From an uncultured Clostridia bacterium (GTDB lineage Bacteria > Bacillota_A > Clostridia > TANB77 > CAG-508), in contig CALXJS010000001.1 of the NCBI GenBank assembly GCA_944388685.1, positions 1-64,000 on the forward strand: a stretch of DNA of 64,000 nt, in the 5' to 3' direction. Below are positions 1-9,203 of the stretch, piece by piece. Each line of letters opens with the position of its first letter. Position 1 is the stretch's first letter. The position numbers and the translations under genes were made by a program. Below the pieces are notes generated by a model. The model was not told the DNA's origin and did not search any database. It saw only the letters and a list, made by a program, of their open reading frames with translations.

Positions 1-383
1 CAACCTTCATATTCTCCTTTATAGATGTCTCCTTGTTCCATAAATCTGTCAAATATTTTTTGAACAATTTTGGTATGCCTTTCTTCTGTTGTTTGAATGA
101 AATCATCATATTGGACTCCCATTTTTGCCCATAATTCTTTTGCTTGTTCAGCCATTTCATCTACATATTCTTTTGGTTCTTTACCATTTTTTTCTGCTAT
201 TCCTTGAATTTTTTGTCCATGCTCATCTGTTCCTGTAAGCATATATGTGTCTTCACCTTTTAATTGATGATATCTTTTCATAGCATCTGCTAATACGGTT
301 GTATAGGCTGTTCCTATATGAAATTTTCCGCTTGGATAATAAATTGGTGTTGTTACGTAAAATTTTTCGCTCAAAATCTTCAT
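1..383 (-). CDS. metG: Methionyl-tRNA synthetase, N-terminal part (cut by window edge)
   Basis: Class I aminoacyl-tRNA synthetase that charges tRNA-Met in the cytoplasm. About 127 codons are visible, beginning MKILSEKFYVTTPIYYPSG. The ATP-binding HIGH-type motif reads HIGT, followed by the TDEHGQKIQ segment typical of MetRS; the rest of the gene lies left of the window. Start choice: the upstream ATG sits directly on the GGGAG ribosome site with no spacer, while an in-frame TTG at 374-372 has a normal 9-base spacing. The TTG giving MSEKFYVTTP may therefore be the true start. The family assignment is secure. Confidence 0.95.
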   Translation of the reverse strand, partial: MKILSEKFYVTTPIYYPSGKFHIGTAYTTVLADAMKRYHQLKGEDTYMLTGTDEHGQKIQGIAEKNGKEPKEYVDEMAEQAKELWAKMGVQYDDFIQTTEERHTKIVQKIFDRFMEQGDIYKGEYEG

Positions 384-514
384 CTCCCTTATTTCTAATA
401 CATACAATTTAAATTTTATTTTCATTTTGCATACTTCTTTTTTCCTTTTATTGTTTACAAAATTTACAAATATATTATCATAAATTTAGGAAAAAGTCTA
501 TATTGGTTACATAA

Positions 515-548
515 AAATATGATGTGCCCACTTTTACACATCATATTT
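515..548 (-). terminator. Hairpin terminator upstream of metG
   Basis: Perfect 12-bp arms (AAATATGATGTG / CACATCATATTT) with a 10-base loop. On the minus strand a short T run follows. It would end transcription coming from the flavin oxidoreductase gene and the fragment between them. Confidence 0.65.
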
Positions 549-576
549 CTTATCTTTTTATGACTTTATCATTATA

Positions 577-648
577 TTATTTACAATATTTCTTTAATAC
601 TAGCAGTGTATCTGTTATAGTATTATCTACATCTATTCCTATATTCAT
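577..648 (-). pseudogene. N-terminal stub of a HAD-type 5'-nucleotidase
   Basis: A 23-codon frame reading MNIGIDVDNTITDTLLVL and then a stop after KKYCK. The motif DVDNT matches the DxD(N)T start of cytosolic 5'(3')-deoxyribonucleotidase-type HAD phosphatases, which are normally near 180 residues. A good ribosome site (AAAGGAAAG) precedes the ATG and a hairpin terminator follows the stop, so the stub may still be transcribed. I infer a relic from deletion; a genuine micropeptide is less likely. Confidence 0.5.
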
Positions 649-675
649 TTTTCTTTCCTTTAATAATTAGTTTTG

Positions 676-1737
676 TTAAGGGAAATTAATTTCTAATTGA
701 TGAATTATATCCTTTCTTAAAGCACAACGTTTATGCTGTGTTTTAAAGATTTCAAAACATTCATTACAATTAACACATATGCTTTCTTCATCATTTTTTA
801 ATTTTTGAACAAAATTTTCATCTGCTATAAAAGGACGGCTCATAGAAATAAAATCAATCCCTTTTTCTAAAGCATTATTCATCTGATTTACATTTCTAAA
901 ACCTCCAACTAAAATTATTGGGACATTCACTTTATTTCTTATCTTTAATGCATTTTCTAAAAAATATGGTGTTGGCTGATTTAACTTTTTAAAATTATTC
1001 CCACTGATTTCAATAGCATCTATTCCATCCATTTCTAACCATTTACATACTTCAATCTGTTGATTAATAAAATCACGATCTTCATTTTTTGATATGGTAT
1101 CAATTTTAGCAATAATAGCAAAGTTTGATTTTATACTATTAGTTGCTTCTGTTAATATTTCATGAATAATTCGATAACGGTTATTTGCAGTTCCACCATA
1201 ATTATCTGTACGTTTATTATAAAATGGATCTAAAAATTCACTCAGTAAGTATCCATGAGCCATGTGTAATTGAACTCCATCAAATCCAACTCTTTGTAGG
1301 AGTTCAATTGTTTTCACATAACTTCTAACACATTCTTTAATCTCCTCTATTGAAAGAGCCTTCGTATTATCTGTTTCACTTGGTGTTTTAGCGACTTGAC
1401 CTTCTATTTTACTTCCATGATGACCTGGATAAGAAATTTGAGCAATTATTTTTGACCCATAATCATGCACTGTATTAGTTAATAACTTTAGTTTTTCTTT
1501 ATTTCTACTATCATTCACACAAATATGAGTGACATCAGCTCTTTGATTTTTATCAATCGCCATATGTGAAGTAATTATTAATCCTACTCCACTCTTTGCC
1601 AAATCATGATAGACTTTTATATAATCATCCGTTATACAACCATCAATTGTTCCCAAATGTTCATTTGTTGCAGAACGTACAATTCTATTTTTTAATTCTA
1701 TGTCCTTTATTTTATCTTTTTGCCATATATCTTTCAT
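676..1737 (-). CDS. NADH:flavin oxidoreductase, Old Yellow Enzyme family
   Basis: A 353-residue FMN-binding TIM-barrel oxidoreductase that reduces activated C=C bonds such as enoates or dienoyl compounds; the substrate is not readable. The active-site region HMAHGYLLSEFLDP (H158, H161) and the KRTDNYGG stretch are typical of the family. Near the C-terminus, cysteines at about 321, 324, 327 and 338 (CVNCNEC...C) resemble the 4Fe-4S ligands of the 2,4-dienoyl-CoA reductase subgroup, although the second half of that enzyme is absent. The start is ATG behind AAAGGG with 7 bases of spacing. It begins 15 bases after the DUF1016 fragment and may share its transcript. Confidence 0.88.
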   Translation of the reverse strand: MKDIWQKDKIKDIELKNRIVRSATNEHLGTIDGCITDDYIKVYHDLAKSGVGLIITSHMAIDKNQRADVTHICVNDSRNKEKLKLLTNTVHDYGSKIIAQISYPGHHGSKIEGQVAKTPSETDNTKALSIEEIKECVRSYVKTIELLQRVGFDGVQLHMAHGYLLSEFLDPFYNKRTDNYGGTANNRYRIIHEILTEATNSIKSNFAIIAKIDTISKNEDRDFINQQIEVCKWLEMDGIDAIEISGNNFKKLNQPTPYFLENALKIRNKVNVPIILVGGFRNVNQMNNALEKGIDFISMSRPFIADENFVQKLKNDEESICVNCNECFEIFKTQHKRCALRKDIIHQLEINFP

Positions 1738-1752
1738 TCAAATCCCTTTCTT

Positions 1753-2148
1753 TTATTTTAAATTTATATTTTCTCCTAATTTTATCCCTCTAGTTTCTAT
1801 TATTTTATCTAAAATAAGCATATTGTGCGACCATGGAATTTGTGCAGATGCTATCTGCACTTTTTCATCTGTAGTTAATTCCTTATAAAACTTTTTCATA
1901 TTTTTTATATTTCTTACTGAAAAACCCTTTATGTTTGGAAATTCAACTTTCATTGCAATACTTAAATTTTCTATAAATTTATTACCCCAAGAAGATTTTT
2001 CATATACTAATTTTCCCACATAATAATATAAATCTATTAGCCTTTTATTCGCATCGCTCATTATTAATGTTTGTGTTTTGTAAATTTCACTTTTTATGCT
2101 TTCTACAATTTGTTTAAAATCTTTTTCTAACATTTTATTTTCTTCCAT
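1753..2148 (-). pseudogene. DUF1016 (YhcG) N-terminal fragment, nuclease domain missing
   Basis: The reading frame carries only the N-terminal DUF1016 domain (about 130 residues), including LIDLYYYVGKLVYE, GFSVRNIKNMKKFY and QIPWSHN. Full proteins of this family are about 340 residues with a C-terminal PDDEXK-type nuclease domain. That domain is absent and the oxidoreductase gene starts 15 bases downstream, so I read this as a truncated gene. The frame is open from an ATG at 2193, but MEENKMLEKD at 2148 matches the usual family start better. A palindrome lies inside the gene and a matching, longer one lies just upstream of it. Confidence 0.7.
1842..1860. repeat. Palindrome inside DUF1016 fragment
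   Basis: GTGCAGAT, three bases, ATCTGCAC: an 8-bp inverted repeat in coding sequence (V-Q-I-A-S-A-Q). It shares the GTGCAGA core with the upstream palindrome at 2213-2241. Confidence 0.75.
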
Positions 2149-2212
2149 ATAATCACTCTTTTCATTTTTTGATTTTTTGTGTTTTTTACACATTCAGTTG
2201 TTTATATTTTCC

Positions 2213-2241
2213 AAATTGTGCAGACGCCGTCTGCACAATTT
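2213..2241. repeat. Perfect 13-bp palindrome upstream of DUF1016 fragment
   Basis: AAATTGTGCAGAC, spacer GCC, GTCTGCACAATTT: both arms are perfectly complementary. It sits about 20 bases upstream of the DUF1016 frame and has the same core as the palindrome within that gene. It could be an operator, a REP-like repeat or a recombination scar. No T run follows, so it is not an obvious terminator. Confidence 0.85.
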
Positions 2242-2328
2242 AATGTTATATAAGCATTATAACATTTATTTCTTCAAAATTCATTAAAAATATAAAAAAC
2301 AAATTTTATTTATATTATTAAAATATAA

Positions 2329-2372
2329 AAAAAGATGAAATTGTATTTATATTTTTTACAATTCATCTTTTA
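2329..2372 (-). terminator. Terminator of the penicillin-binding protein gene
   Basis: On the minus strand AAAAGATGAATTGTA pairs with TACAATTTCATCTTTT (one bulge) and is followed by a T-rich run. It lies about 120 bases after the stop codon of the penicillin-binding protein gene. The rest of this 300-base gap holds only the palindrome at 2213. Confidence 0.7.
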
Positions 2373-2493
2373 AATATGTGAAAATTTATAAATTATTAAA
2401 TTGTTTGTAGGAGGAAGCCTTTGCTATTACTGCATTTTATTTTCTATACTGCTTATTTTAATTATATAAAATTTCGTTTTTATGTAACTATCC

Positions 2494-4512
2494 TTATTCA
2501 AATAAAGTTCTAATCATTTTGATTAAATAATGACTTCCTCCTTCAGTGTTATCTTGAATATTTTCTACCATACTAATGACTAATATGTCATTCTCTCCTT
2601 GGTCTGTTGTAAAACAATCAAACCATCCTAATGTTCCACTTTCATTATCTTCTTTATCTGTTTTTAATTCTGCTGTTCCTGTCTTTCCTGCAATAGTTAC
2701 ACCATTAACTTTCATATCATTTGCTGAGCCACGTTCAACTACTTGAATTAAATCTTCTTTTATCGTATTTGCTGCCTCTTCTGAGAAAGCATCTTCTATT
2801 AAAATCTCTGGTGTTTTATCTTCTTTGTATTCAATATATGGTTTTATCATATCTCCATTGTTATAAAAACTTGAATAAATACTAGCCATATGAATTGGGT
2901 TTATTAATAAATTTCCTTGACCAAATCCGGTATCTGCTAATTTTCCATCTGAGTTAATTCCATCTTCATTTGCATATTGGGATACTGCAAGTGATAATGG
3001 GAATTCTAATTGCTTGTTAAATCCAATTTTATCTAAACTTTCTGTAAATTTACTTGTTCCAATTCTTAATGCTGTTTGTGCAAAGTAGATATTGTCTGAA
3101 TACATTAACCCATTTAATAAATTTTTAGGTCCACTATATCCTGTTAATGTGGTTATTCTATAATCTCCCCATGAAGCGTCTTTTTGCCAACTCGTTCCTG
3201 TATATCCAAAATCTTCATCTGCTGTAATACTTCCAGTGGTTAATCCTATCGCACCTGTAATTGCTTTAAAGGTTGAACCTGGGCAATACTTTTGTATAAA
3301 TCTATTGTATAAAGGTTTTGCTTCATCATTATTTAATGCATTCCATTGATCTGTTGTCATTCCTAAAGTAAAGTCATTTGAATCAAATGTTGGTGTGCTA
3401 ACCAAAGCTAGTAATTCTCCTGTTGCTGGTTGCATCACAACAAATACTCCTTTGTCATTTTTTAGTTGATTATATAATTTCTCTTGAATATCACTATCAA
3501 TGGTAAGTATGATATTTTCCCCATCCTGTTGTTCTTGATATGCTAATTCTCCTCTTTCCATACCTTCTGAATCTTCTATATAAATTCTGACACCGTCTTT
3601 TCCTCTTAATCGATCTTCATAAGCCGCTTCCAATCCAGATTTTCCAATTAGACTAGTAGAACTATATCCCTTGTCTGCATATTCTTCCAATTCTTCTGCA
3701 TTAATAGGTTGCACATATCCAATTAGATGTCCTGCCTCTTCTCCCAATGTATATACTCTTCCTTGTGCATCATTTATCATAATTCCTGGAATTTGTAGTA
3801 ATTGTTCTTTTAATTCTGTATCTTCTTTTGACACTTTTCTAATTGGTACAAATGTATCATCTTGAACATAAGAAGCTGATAAATAATTATTAATTGTTTC
3901 AACAGATACACCTGTTAATTCTGAAATTCTACTAATATTTTCTTCTTGATTATCTCCTAATTTTCCAGGTACAATACCTACTTGAGATATAATTCCATCA
4001 TAGGCAAGTGGATTTTGATTCCTATCTAAAATACTTCCTCTTTTCCCGCTTATTGTCTCAACTCTTACTTTATAGTCTTCCTCTAATTGTGGAAAAATTA
4101 ATTTTGATGACCATTCAATTTTATATTCCTTATTTTCTTTTACAAGATATACTTCATTATCAAAACGAATATTTCCCGCAGATGTTACCATTTCTTCATT
4201 ATAAGATATCTTTTTCTTATCATCTTCATTCGCTACTTCTTTTATATTTATTTTAATATTACTACTGTCTATTCCTTCATAAATATTTTGGTTTCTAGTT
4301 ATAAAATCCTCCTGATTAATAGTTTCCTTTGAAGAACTACTTAATTCATTATACATTGCTTCATAATTTTGATCTTTTATGTACGAAAAATATGTATTTA
4401 GTACTTCTTCTGGTTTTTCTTTAGGCATATTTATAATGATAATTCCTACAATCATTGCAATAATTAATACAATGGCAATGATGATTCCTATAACTATTTT
4501 TTTATTTTTCAT
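2494..4512 (-). CDS. Class B penicillin-binding protein with MecA_N domain
   Basis: A 672-residue peptidoglycan D,D-transpeptidase anchored by an N-terminal membrane helix (residues 5-28). Domain order: an NTF2-like MecA_N domain (about 33-140), a PBP dimerisation domain (about 150-310) and a transpeptidase domain (about 330-670). All three catalytic motifs are intact: STFK with Ser413, SDN at 472-474 and KTG at 610-612. The architecture and length match Bacillus PbpC (PBP3) and staphylococcal MecA-type proteins. Low beta-lactam affinity cannot be judged from sequence. It is a single-gene unit with its own terminator. Confidence 0.93.
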   Translation of the reverse strand: MKNKKIVIGIIIAIVLIIAMIVGIIIINMPKEKPEEVLNTYFSYIKDQNYEAMYNELSSSSKETINQEDFITRNQNIYEGIDSSNIKINIKEVANEDDKKKISYNEEMVTSAGNIRFDNEVYLVKENKEYKIEWSSKLIFPQLEEDYKVRVETISGKRGSILDRNQNPLAYDGIISQVGIVPGKLGDNQEENISRISELTGVSVETINNYLSASYVQDDTFVPIRKVSKEDTELKEQLLQIPGIMINDAQGRVYTLGEEAGHLIGYVQPINAEELEEYADKGYSSTSLIGKSGLEAAYEDRLRGKDGVRIYIEDSEGMERGELAYQEQQDGENIILTIDSDIQEKLYNQLKNDKGVFVVMQPATGELLALVSTPTFDSNDFTLGMTTDQWNALNNDEAKPLYNRFIQKYCPGSTFKAITGAIGLTTGSITADEDFGYTGTSWQKDASWGDYRITTLTGYSGPKNLLNGLMYSDNIYFAQTALRIGTSKFTESLDKIGFNKQLEFPLSLAVSQYANEDGINSDGKLADTGFGQGNLLINPIHMASIYSSFYNNGDMIKPYIEYKEDKTPEILIEDAFSEEAANTIKEDLIQVVERGSANDMKVNGVTIAGKTGTAELKTDKEDNESGTLGWFDCFTTDQGENDILVISMVENIQDNTEGGSHYLIKMIRTLFE

Positions 4513-4650
4513 ATTCCTTTCCCCTTTATTAAATCAATGTTGTCCGTTTTCTATATAGACGTTTATTTTTAAAATATCTAAAACATATTTCGACATTATT
4601 ATATCATCTTTTGTTCTTTTTTTACAGTATTTTTTCATTTTTATACAATA

Positions 4651-4690
4651 AAAAAATACAGTCGTAAGCTATTTACAACTGTAATTTTTT
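4651..4690 (-). terminator. Terminator after alpha/beta hydrolase gene
   Basis: TACAGTCGTAA pairs with TTACAACTGTA (one mismatch), with A/T runs on both sides, so it can act in either direction. It lies just past the hydrolase stop codon. Confidence 0.75.
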
Positions 4691-4717
4691 ATTAGTATGT
4701 TTGTTATCATGACTTTT

Positions 4718-5605
4718 TTATTTTCTATTTCTACTAATAAATTTCATGATTTGTTTTGCTAATTCTTCCTCTTTACCATCATAACTATGATTTGCATCAT
4801 CTATATAATTAATATCTTTATTAGGATTTGTAATGATATTATTGACAATATCTACTAATTCTTCTGGTTTTTGAATGACCATTTCATTATCATTTCCCCA
4901 TCTCATAAATAATGGTACATCTATATTATTCAATTTTTCTAATTCATTATCTTCTCCATAATTTGCAAAATCTATGTCTTTATTATCTCTTGCATATCTT
5001 AAAAAAGTTTTCACACTAATTGGGTGAATAAAAGCTTCTTTTGGCATAAATTCGTTCACTTCTTGATTTTTTTCTTTCTCCTCTGCATAAGCCAAATATT
5101 TTTCAAAATCATCTCTTAAATATACTTTTAATGCCTTTGGAATATCAATTAATGAATTTAATATAATACCTTTTATATTGTTTATCATATCATCATTTTC
5201 ATCTTTTAACTCATTATATGTGTATACAATCTTTGTACATCCTAAGCTATGACCTTGTAGATATATGTTTTTATACCCTAATTCTTTTAACTTTATAATA
5301 GCACCTGTTATGTCTTCATATCCTTCTAAAACATCTTCATAACTAGTTCCACCCAAATCTTTTTCTTTTTTTCCTTCTGTATATCTTCTTGTATATTTTA
5401 CCAATTCACTTCCTCGATTATTAAAACAAAAATAATCAATACCATTTTCGTTAGCTATTTTTGCAATCGTTGTTTCTCTTTTTTTCATACAATTAGAACC
5501 CATTCCATGAATTGATAAAATAATATTGTCTGTTTTATTTTCATTTGTATATAATAAACCATCTAATTTAATTCCATCTGTTGCCAAAAAGTAAATTACC
5601 TTCAT
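4718..5605 (-). CDS. Alpha/beta hydrolase family protein
   Basis: A 295-residue cytoplasmic serine hydrolase. The oxyanion-hole motif is SIHGMGSN (about 31-38), the nucleophile elbow is GHSLG with Ser120, and the C-terminal catalytic histidine lies in DDANHSY. A likely acid is in RWGNDNE. The overall form resembles small esterase/acylhydrolase proteins of the DUF1749/UPF0255 type, but the substrate cannot be inferred. There is no signal peptide. It stands alone, with a terminator after it and the thioredoxin genes upstream. Confidence 0.8.
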   Translation of the reverse strand: MKVIYFLATDGIKLDGLLYTNENKTDNIILSIHGMGSNCMKKRETTIAKIANENGIDYFCFNNRGSELVKYTRRYTEGKKEKDLGGTSYEDVLEGYEDITGAIIKLKELGYKNIYLQGHSLGCTKIVYTYNELKDENDDMINNIKGIILNSLIDIPKALKVYLRDDFEKYLAYAEEKEKNQEVNEFMPKEAFIHPISVKTFLRYARDNKDIDFANYGEDNELEKLNNIDVPLFMRWGNDNEMVIQKPEELVDIVNNIITNPNKDINYIDDANHSYDGKEEELAKQIMKFISRNRK

Positions 5606-5715
5606 TTTATTGCACCTCTTTGTTATTTATACTAATTTTTTCTACTTTTAATTTTAAAAAACTTGATTTTACTACGCTTACCTTTTCTTGCAATGATATC
5701 ATAAGGGTGATTATG

Positions 5716-6039
5716 TTACTTTTGTTCTTTTAAAGCTTCCAATAATTCATTTTTATTCCTTACTCCAACAAATGTATTTAATATTTTACCATTCTCAAAT
5801 ATTATAATTGTTGGTATACTCATAACATCATATTGTATAGCCAATTCTTGATTATTATCCACATTAACTTTTCCCACTTTTACAGTTTCTCCCAACTCTT
5901 TTGCTATCTCTTCAACAATAGGAGACATCATTCTGCATGGACCACACCAATCTGCATAAAAATCTACTAGAACCTTTCCTTCTGCTTTTAATACCTCTTC
6001 TTGAAAATTTTTTTCTTCAAAACTTAAAACACTCATCAT
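5716..6039 (-). CDS. trxA: Thioredoxin
   Basis: A 107-residue thioredoxin that reduces protein disulfides in the cytoplasm. The redox motif is ADWCGPCRM with Cys32 and Cys35, and the cis-proline loop is SIPTII. A strong GGAGG ribosome site precedes the paired ATG-ATG start. It lies downstream of, and in the same direction as, the reductase gene (110-base gap), so the two likely form a redox pair. That pairing matters because the reductase lacks standard NADPH motifs. Confidence 0.96.
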   Translation of the reverse strand: MMSVLSFEEKNFQEEVLKAEGKVLVDFYADWCGPCRMMSPIVEEIAKELGETVKVGKVNVDNNQELAIQYDVMSIPTIIIFENGKILNTFVGVRNKNELLEALKEQK

Positions 6040-6149
6040 TTCTTCCTCCTTCTTTTTTTAGGAATATATTTGGTTGGAAAAGAATCAACCTTCTTCCTCT
6101 TTCTTGTCTACTTATATTATTATATAAAATTTTTATAACTCTTATACAT

Positions 6150-7016
6150 TTACCCTTCTGCTCTTAAATATTTTATGGCTTGTAATCCTGCTTTTGTACC
6201 TTCATATACTGCTTTTGATATTTGTAACAATCCTCCTGTACAATCTCCGCAAGCCAATATTCCTGGTATATTGGTTTCCATATTTTCATTAACAACAATT
6301 CTATCTTTATTGGTAATAATTCCTAATTTTTTAGCAAACTCACTACCTCCTGCTACACCAAGAGCAACAAATATTCCATCTGTCTTTAGTGTTTGATTAT
6401 CTTCAAAATCAATTTCTTCAATTTTTTTATTGCCCCTAACTTCACGTATTTTTCTTGTATCAATCTTGACATTATCTGCTCTTATTTCTGGCGGTTCTTT
6501 TCCATCTGTTAATATGGTAATGCTTTTAGCAATATTGATTAATTCATTTGCCTCAGATATAGCATATTTTCCATTTCCCAATACGGAAATATCTTTATTT
6601 CGATAAAAAAATCCATCACAAACAGCACAATAACTAACACCTTTTCCCTCAAATTCTTTAATTCCTTTTATTTTTGGTGTATTTTTTTTATTTCCTGTTG
6701 CTAATATTATTATTTTAGCTTCATATACGTTTTCTTCTGTGCTTACTTTATATTGGTTACGTTTGTACATTTGTATATTGGTTACTTCTTCTTTTTTTAT
6801 ATCTATCCCTAAATTGTTTGCTTGTTTTATTCCTATAGTATATAGTTCTCTTCCAGAAATTCCATTTTCAAATCCATAATAGTTTTCAACAAAATCTGCC
6901 TTCTCCAAACCTGCCTGTTCTTTATATAAAATTAGCACTTTCAAATTGGCTCTTTTGACATATAATCCTGCTGAAATCCCTGCTGGTCCTGCTCCTATTA
7001 TTATAACATCATACAT
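6150..7016 (-). CDS. trxB: Thioredoxin reductase-like flavoprotein lacking canonical NADPH motifs
   Basis: A 288-residue FAD protein. The FAD-binding GAGPAG is at 8-13, the redox pair CAVC has Cys130/Cys133, and the C-terminal FAD motif GDCTGG is near 257. NADPH-dependent enzymes of about 310 residues carry GGGxSA and HRR-type motifs; here the first reads GNGKYA (147-152) and the HRR segment is replaced by ILTDGKEPPE. That pattern fits the ferredoxin-dependent flavin thioredoxin reductases known from Clostridium, so the electron donor may not be NADPH. It is followed by trxA. Confidence 0.88.
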   Translation of the reverse strand: MYDVIIIGAGPAGISAGLYVKRANLKVLILYKEQAGLEKADFVENYYGFENGISGRELYTIGIKQANNLGIDIKKEEVTNIQMYKRNQYKVSTEENVYEAKIIILATGNKKNTPKIKGIKEFEGKGVSYCAVCDGFFYRNKDISVLGNGKYAISEANELINIAKSITILTDGKEPPEIRADNVKIDTRKIREVRGNKKIEEIDFEDNQTLKTDGIFVALGVAGGSEFAKKLGIITNKDRIVVNENMETNIPGILACGDCTGGLLQISKAVYEGTKAGLQAIKYLRAEG

Positions 7017-7189
7017 AAACCTTAAACCTTTCTTTCACTATCTTATAAATTTTTTTTAAGTTTACTCGCTATTTTACATTTAGGATTATATCATTTTCAC
7101 TTTTTTTATGCAAGTTGCTCTTTTTCTATTTATAAAGTTTTTTGTATTTTTATTTTCAATCTTTTTGTTTTATGATATACTGTTTCTAG

Positions 7190-7735
7190 GTGATAAAATT
7201 GGATTTATTATTTAAAAATGTAACAAAATATTCTAAAAAAGTCTATGATACATTTTCAAGATTTCATAAAAAGAACTTTGCTTTTCGTTACCATTTATAC
7301 ACTTTTATGACTTCTGCTTTTTTCCTACTCTTAATAGTTTCTGTTATAAAAACACTTAACTATCCTCTTATTATCTTATTATGTGTGTGTTTAGTTGTAT
7401 TTCTATTATGGAGATTTTTTCGACCAATAGAAGAATCTAGAAAATATTATCAAGATGATAAAACTGTAAAAGAATCAACCTATACTTTTTTCTTTTATGA
7501 CAATTGTTTTAAAGTTTCTAATAAAAAATATTATTCTGTCTTTAAATATAGAGAACTCTATCGAATATATGAAACTAAATATTTCTTTTATTTATATACA
7601 GATAGAGTACATGCTCTCTTATTAGATAAAGCAAATTTTAAAAAGGGAACCTCTATTGATTTTAAAAATTTCTTAAAGAAGAAATGTCCTTTTAAATATA
7701 GGACTCCAAAATATAGAAAGAAAAACTTGCATTAA
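7190..7735 (+). CDS. YcxB-like membrane protein
   Basis: About 180 residues with two adjacent membrane helices (about 40-75) and a cytoplasmic C-terminal domain rich in aromatic and basic residues. The layout matches the YcxB-like family of Gram-positive bacteria, whose function is unknown. Start choice: the GTG at 7190 lies within the ribosome site, while an in-frame TTG at 7199 follows GGTGAT at a more usual distance and would give MDLLFKN. It is convergent with hisS. Confidence 0.65.
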   Translation: MIKLDLLFKNVTKYSKKVYDTFSRFHKKNFAFRYHLYTFMTSAFFLLLIVSVIKTLNYPLIILLCVCLVVFLLWRFFRPIEESRKYYQDDKTVKESTYTFFFYDNCFKVSNKKYYSVFKYRELYRIYETKYFFYLYTDRVHALLLDKANFKKGTSIDFKNFLKKKCPFKYRTPKYRKKNLH

Positions 7736-7764
7736 TGTTATACGTTTTAAGAAAACAAAACATT

Positions 7765-7845
7765 GTATAAAAATAGTGAAAGTACATGTGCCAACATTAT
7801 AAATAAATTTTTCTATCTACACATATACTTTCACTGTTTTTATAT
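7765..7845. terminator. Long imperfect inverted repeat between convergent genes
   Basis: Two 26-base arms (7765-7790 and 7820-7845) share the core AGTGAAAGTA and differ at about three positions; the loop is 29 bases. A/T runs flank both ends. Its position between convergent genes suggests a bidirectional terminator, though the long arms also resemble a small palindromic element. Confidence 0.6.
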
Positions 7846-7880
7846 AATATCTTGTTTTCTTTTTTATCAAATATACTTTT

Positions 7881-9203
7881 TTACACGTTTACACTTATGC
7901 ATTTTTTGATTTCATTTTCGTTCATTGGAACTTTTTGCTCTTCGCCCGTTCTTTTATTTTTTAATGTAATTTCATTTGCTTGTATCTCGTCTTCTCCCAT
8001 GACAATAACATAAGGTATTTCTAATTTATCTGCATACTTAAATTTCGCCTTCACTTTTTTGTCATTTAGGTAAATTTCTGTGTTAATTCCTACATTTCTT
8101 AACTTGGTAGCCAATTGAATTGGCTCTTGTAAATTATCTACCATTGGAATAATTAAGATATCTGATACAGACTTTCTATCTGCCTTAATAATATTTAATT
8201 CATTTAATTTATAGAATAATCTTGTTAAACCAACTGAAACACCAACTCCTGGTAAACTTTTGTCTGTATAATATTCAGCTAAGTTTTCATATCTACCTCC
8301 AGAGCATACGCTTCCAATTTCTCTATATTTGTCTAAGAAAGTCTCATATACAGTTCCTGTATAATAGTCTAATCCTCTAGCAATGGTTAAGTCCACTTTG
8401 AAGTTCTTTTCAGGTACACCGAATAATCTTACATTTTGAATAACCGTTTTTAACTCTTCTACACCTTTTAGATAAGTTTCATTTTGAATACCTAAGTTTT
8501 CTAATTTTTCAATTTTTTCATCTGAAGTTCCTTCAATTTCTATAAAGTTTATAATATTGTTGATTTGATTTTCTTTCAATCCTAATTTTGTAAATTCTTC
8601 TATAACTGCTTCTTTTCCAATTTTCTCTATCTTGTCAATAATTCTCAATATCTCTACAGAATTTTCTTTTTGTTCTACACTTTCAAATAAACCGTTTAAA
8701 ATTCTTCTATTGTTAATTTTGATTGTAAAATCTTCAAATCCTAAGTTTCTAAACATCGTATAGATAACTGCTGGAATTTCTGCATCATTAATTAATGCTA
8801 ATTCTCCATCTCCAATGATGTCAATATCACATTGATAAAATTCTCTATATCTTCCTTTTTGTGCTCTTTCTCCTCTATATACTTTTCCAATTTGATATCT
8901 TCTAAATGGAAAACTTAAATTCCCATAATTTTTTGCTACATATTTTGCAAGTGGTACTGTTAAATCAAATCGTAATGCTAAATCGGTGTCACCTTTTTGG
9001 AAACGATAAATTTGTTTTTCGGTTTCCCCTCCTGCTTTTGCTAATAGTACTTCTGCCAATTCAATAACTGGTGTATCTAGGGGTAAAAATCCGAATTTTT
9101 TATAAGATTGCTCAATTTTCTCCTTCATTTGATTAAATAAGATTTGTTCATTTGGCAATAATTCCATAAATCCTGCCAATGTTCTTGGTTCTACTTTTTC
9201 CAT
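7881..9203 (-). CDS. hisS: Histidyl-tRNA synthetase
   Basis: A class II synthetase that charges tRNA-His. Visible motifs are motif 2 (YRGERAQKGRYREFYQ), the histidine-A signature GLDYYTGTVYE, and motif 3 (GVGVSVGLTRLF), then an anticodon-binding domain. With the start used here it is 440 residues. An upstream in-frame ATG at 9215 directly abuts the AAAGG site, whereas the ATG at 9203 (MEKVEPRTL) has workable spacing. No T-box leader is visible upstream. A small AAAGGC/GCCTTT hairpin near 9245-9270 may end the preceding gene. Confidence 0.95.
   Translation of the reverse strand: MEKVEPRTLAGFMELLPNEQILFNQMKEKIEQSYKKFGFLPLDTPVIELAEVLLAKAGGETEKQIYRFQKGDTDLALRFDLTVPLAKYVAKNYGNLSFPFRRYQIGKVYRGERAQKGRYREFYQCDIDIIGDGELALINDAEIPAVIYTMFRNLGFEDFTIKINNRRILNGLFESVEQKENSVEILRIIDKIEKIGKEAVIEEFTKLGLKENQINNIINFIEIEGTSDEKIEKLENLGIQNETYLKGVEELKTVIQNVRLFGVPEKNFKVDLTIARGLDYYTGTVYETFLDKYREIGSVCSGGRYENLAEYYTDKSLPGVGVSVGLTRLFYKLNELNIIKADRKSVSDILIIPMVDNLQEPIQLATKLRNVGINTEIYLNDKKVKAKFKYADKLEIPYVIVMGEDEIQANEITLKNKRTGEEQKVPMNENEIKKCISVNV

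Noticed and set aside
6070..6082. String TGGTTGGAAAA upstream of trxA, also near 16839
   Set aside because: Two short AT-rich matches in unrelated leaders; too short to call a regulatory motif.
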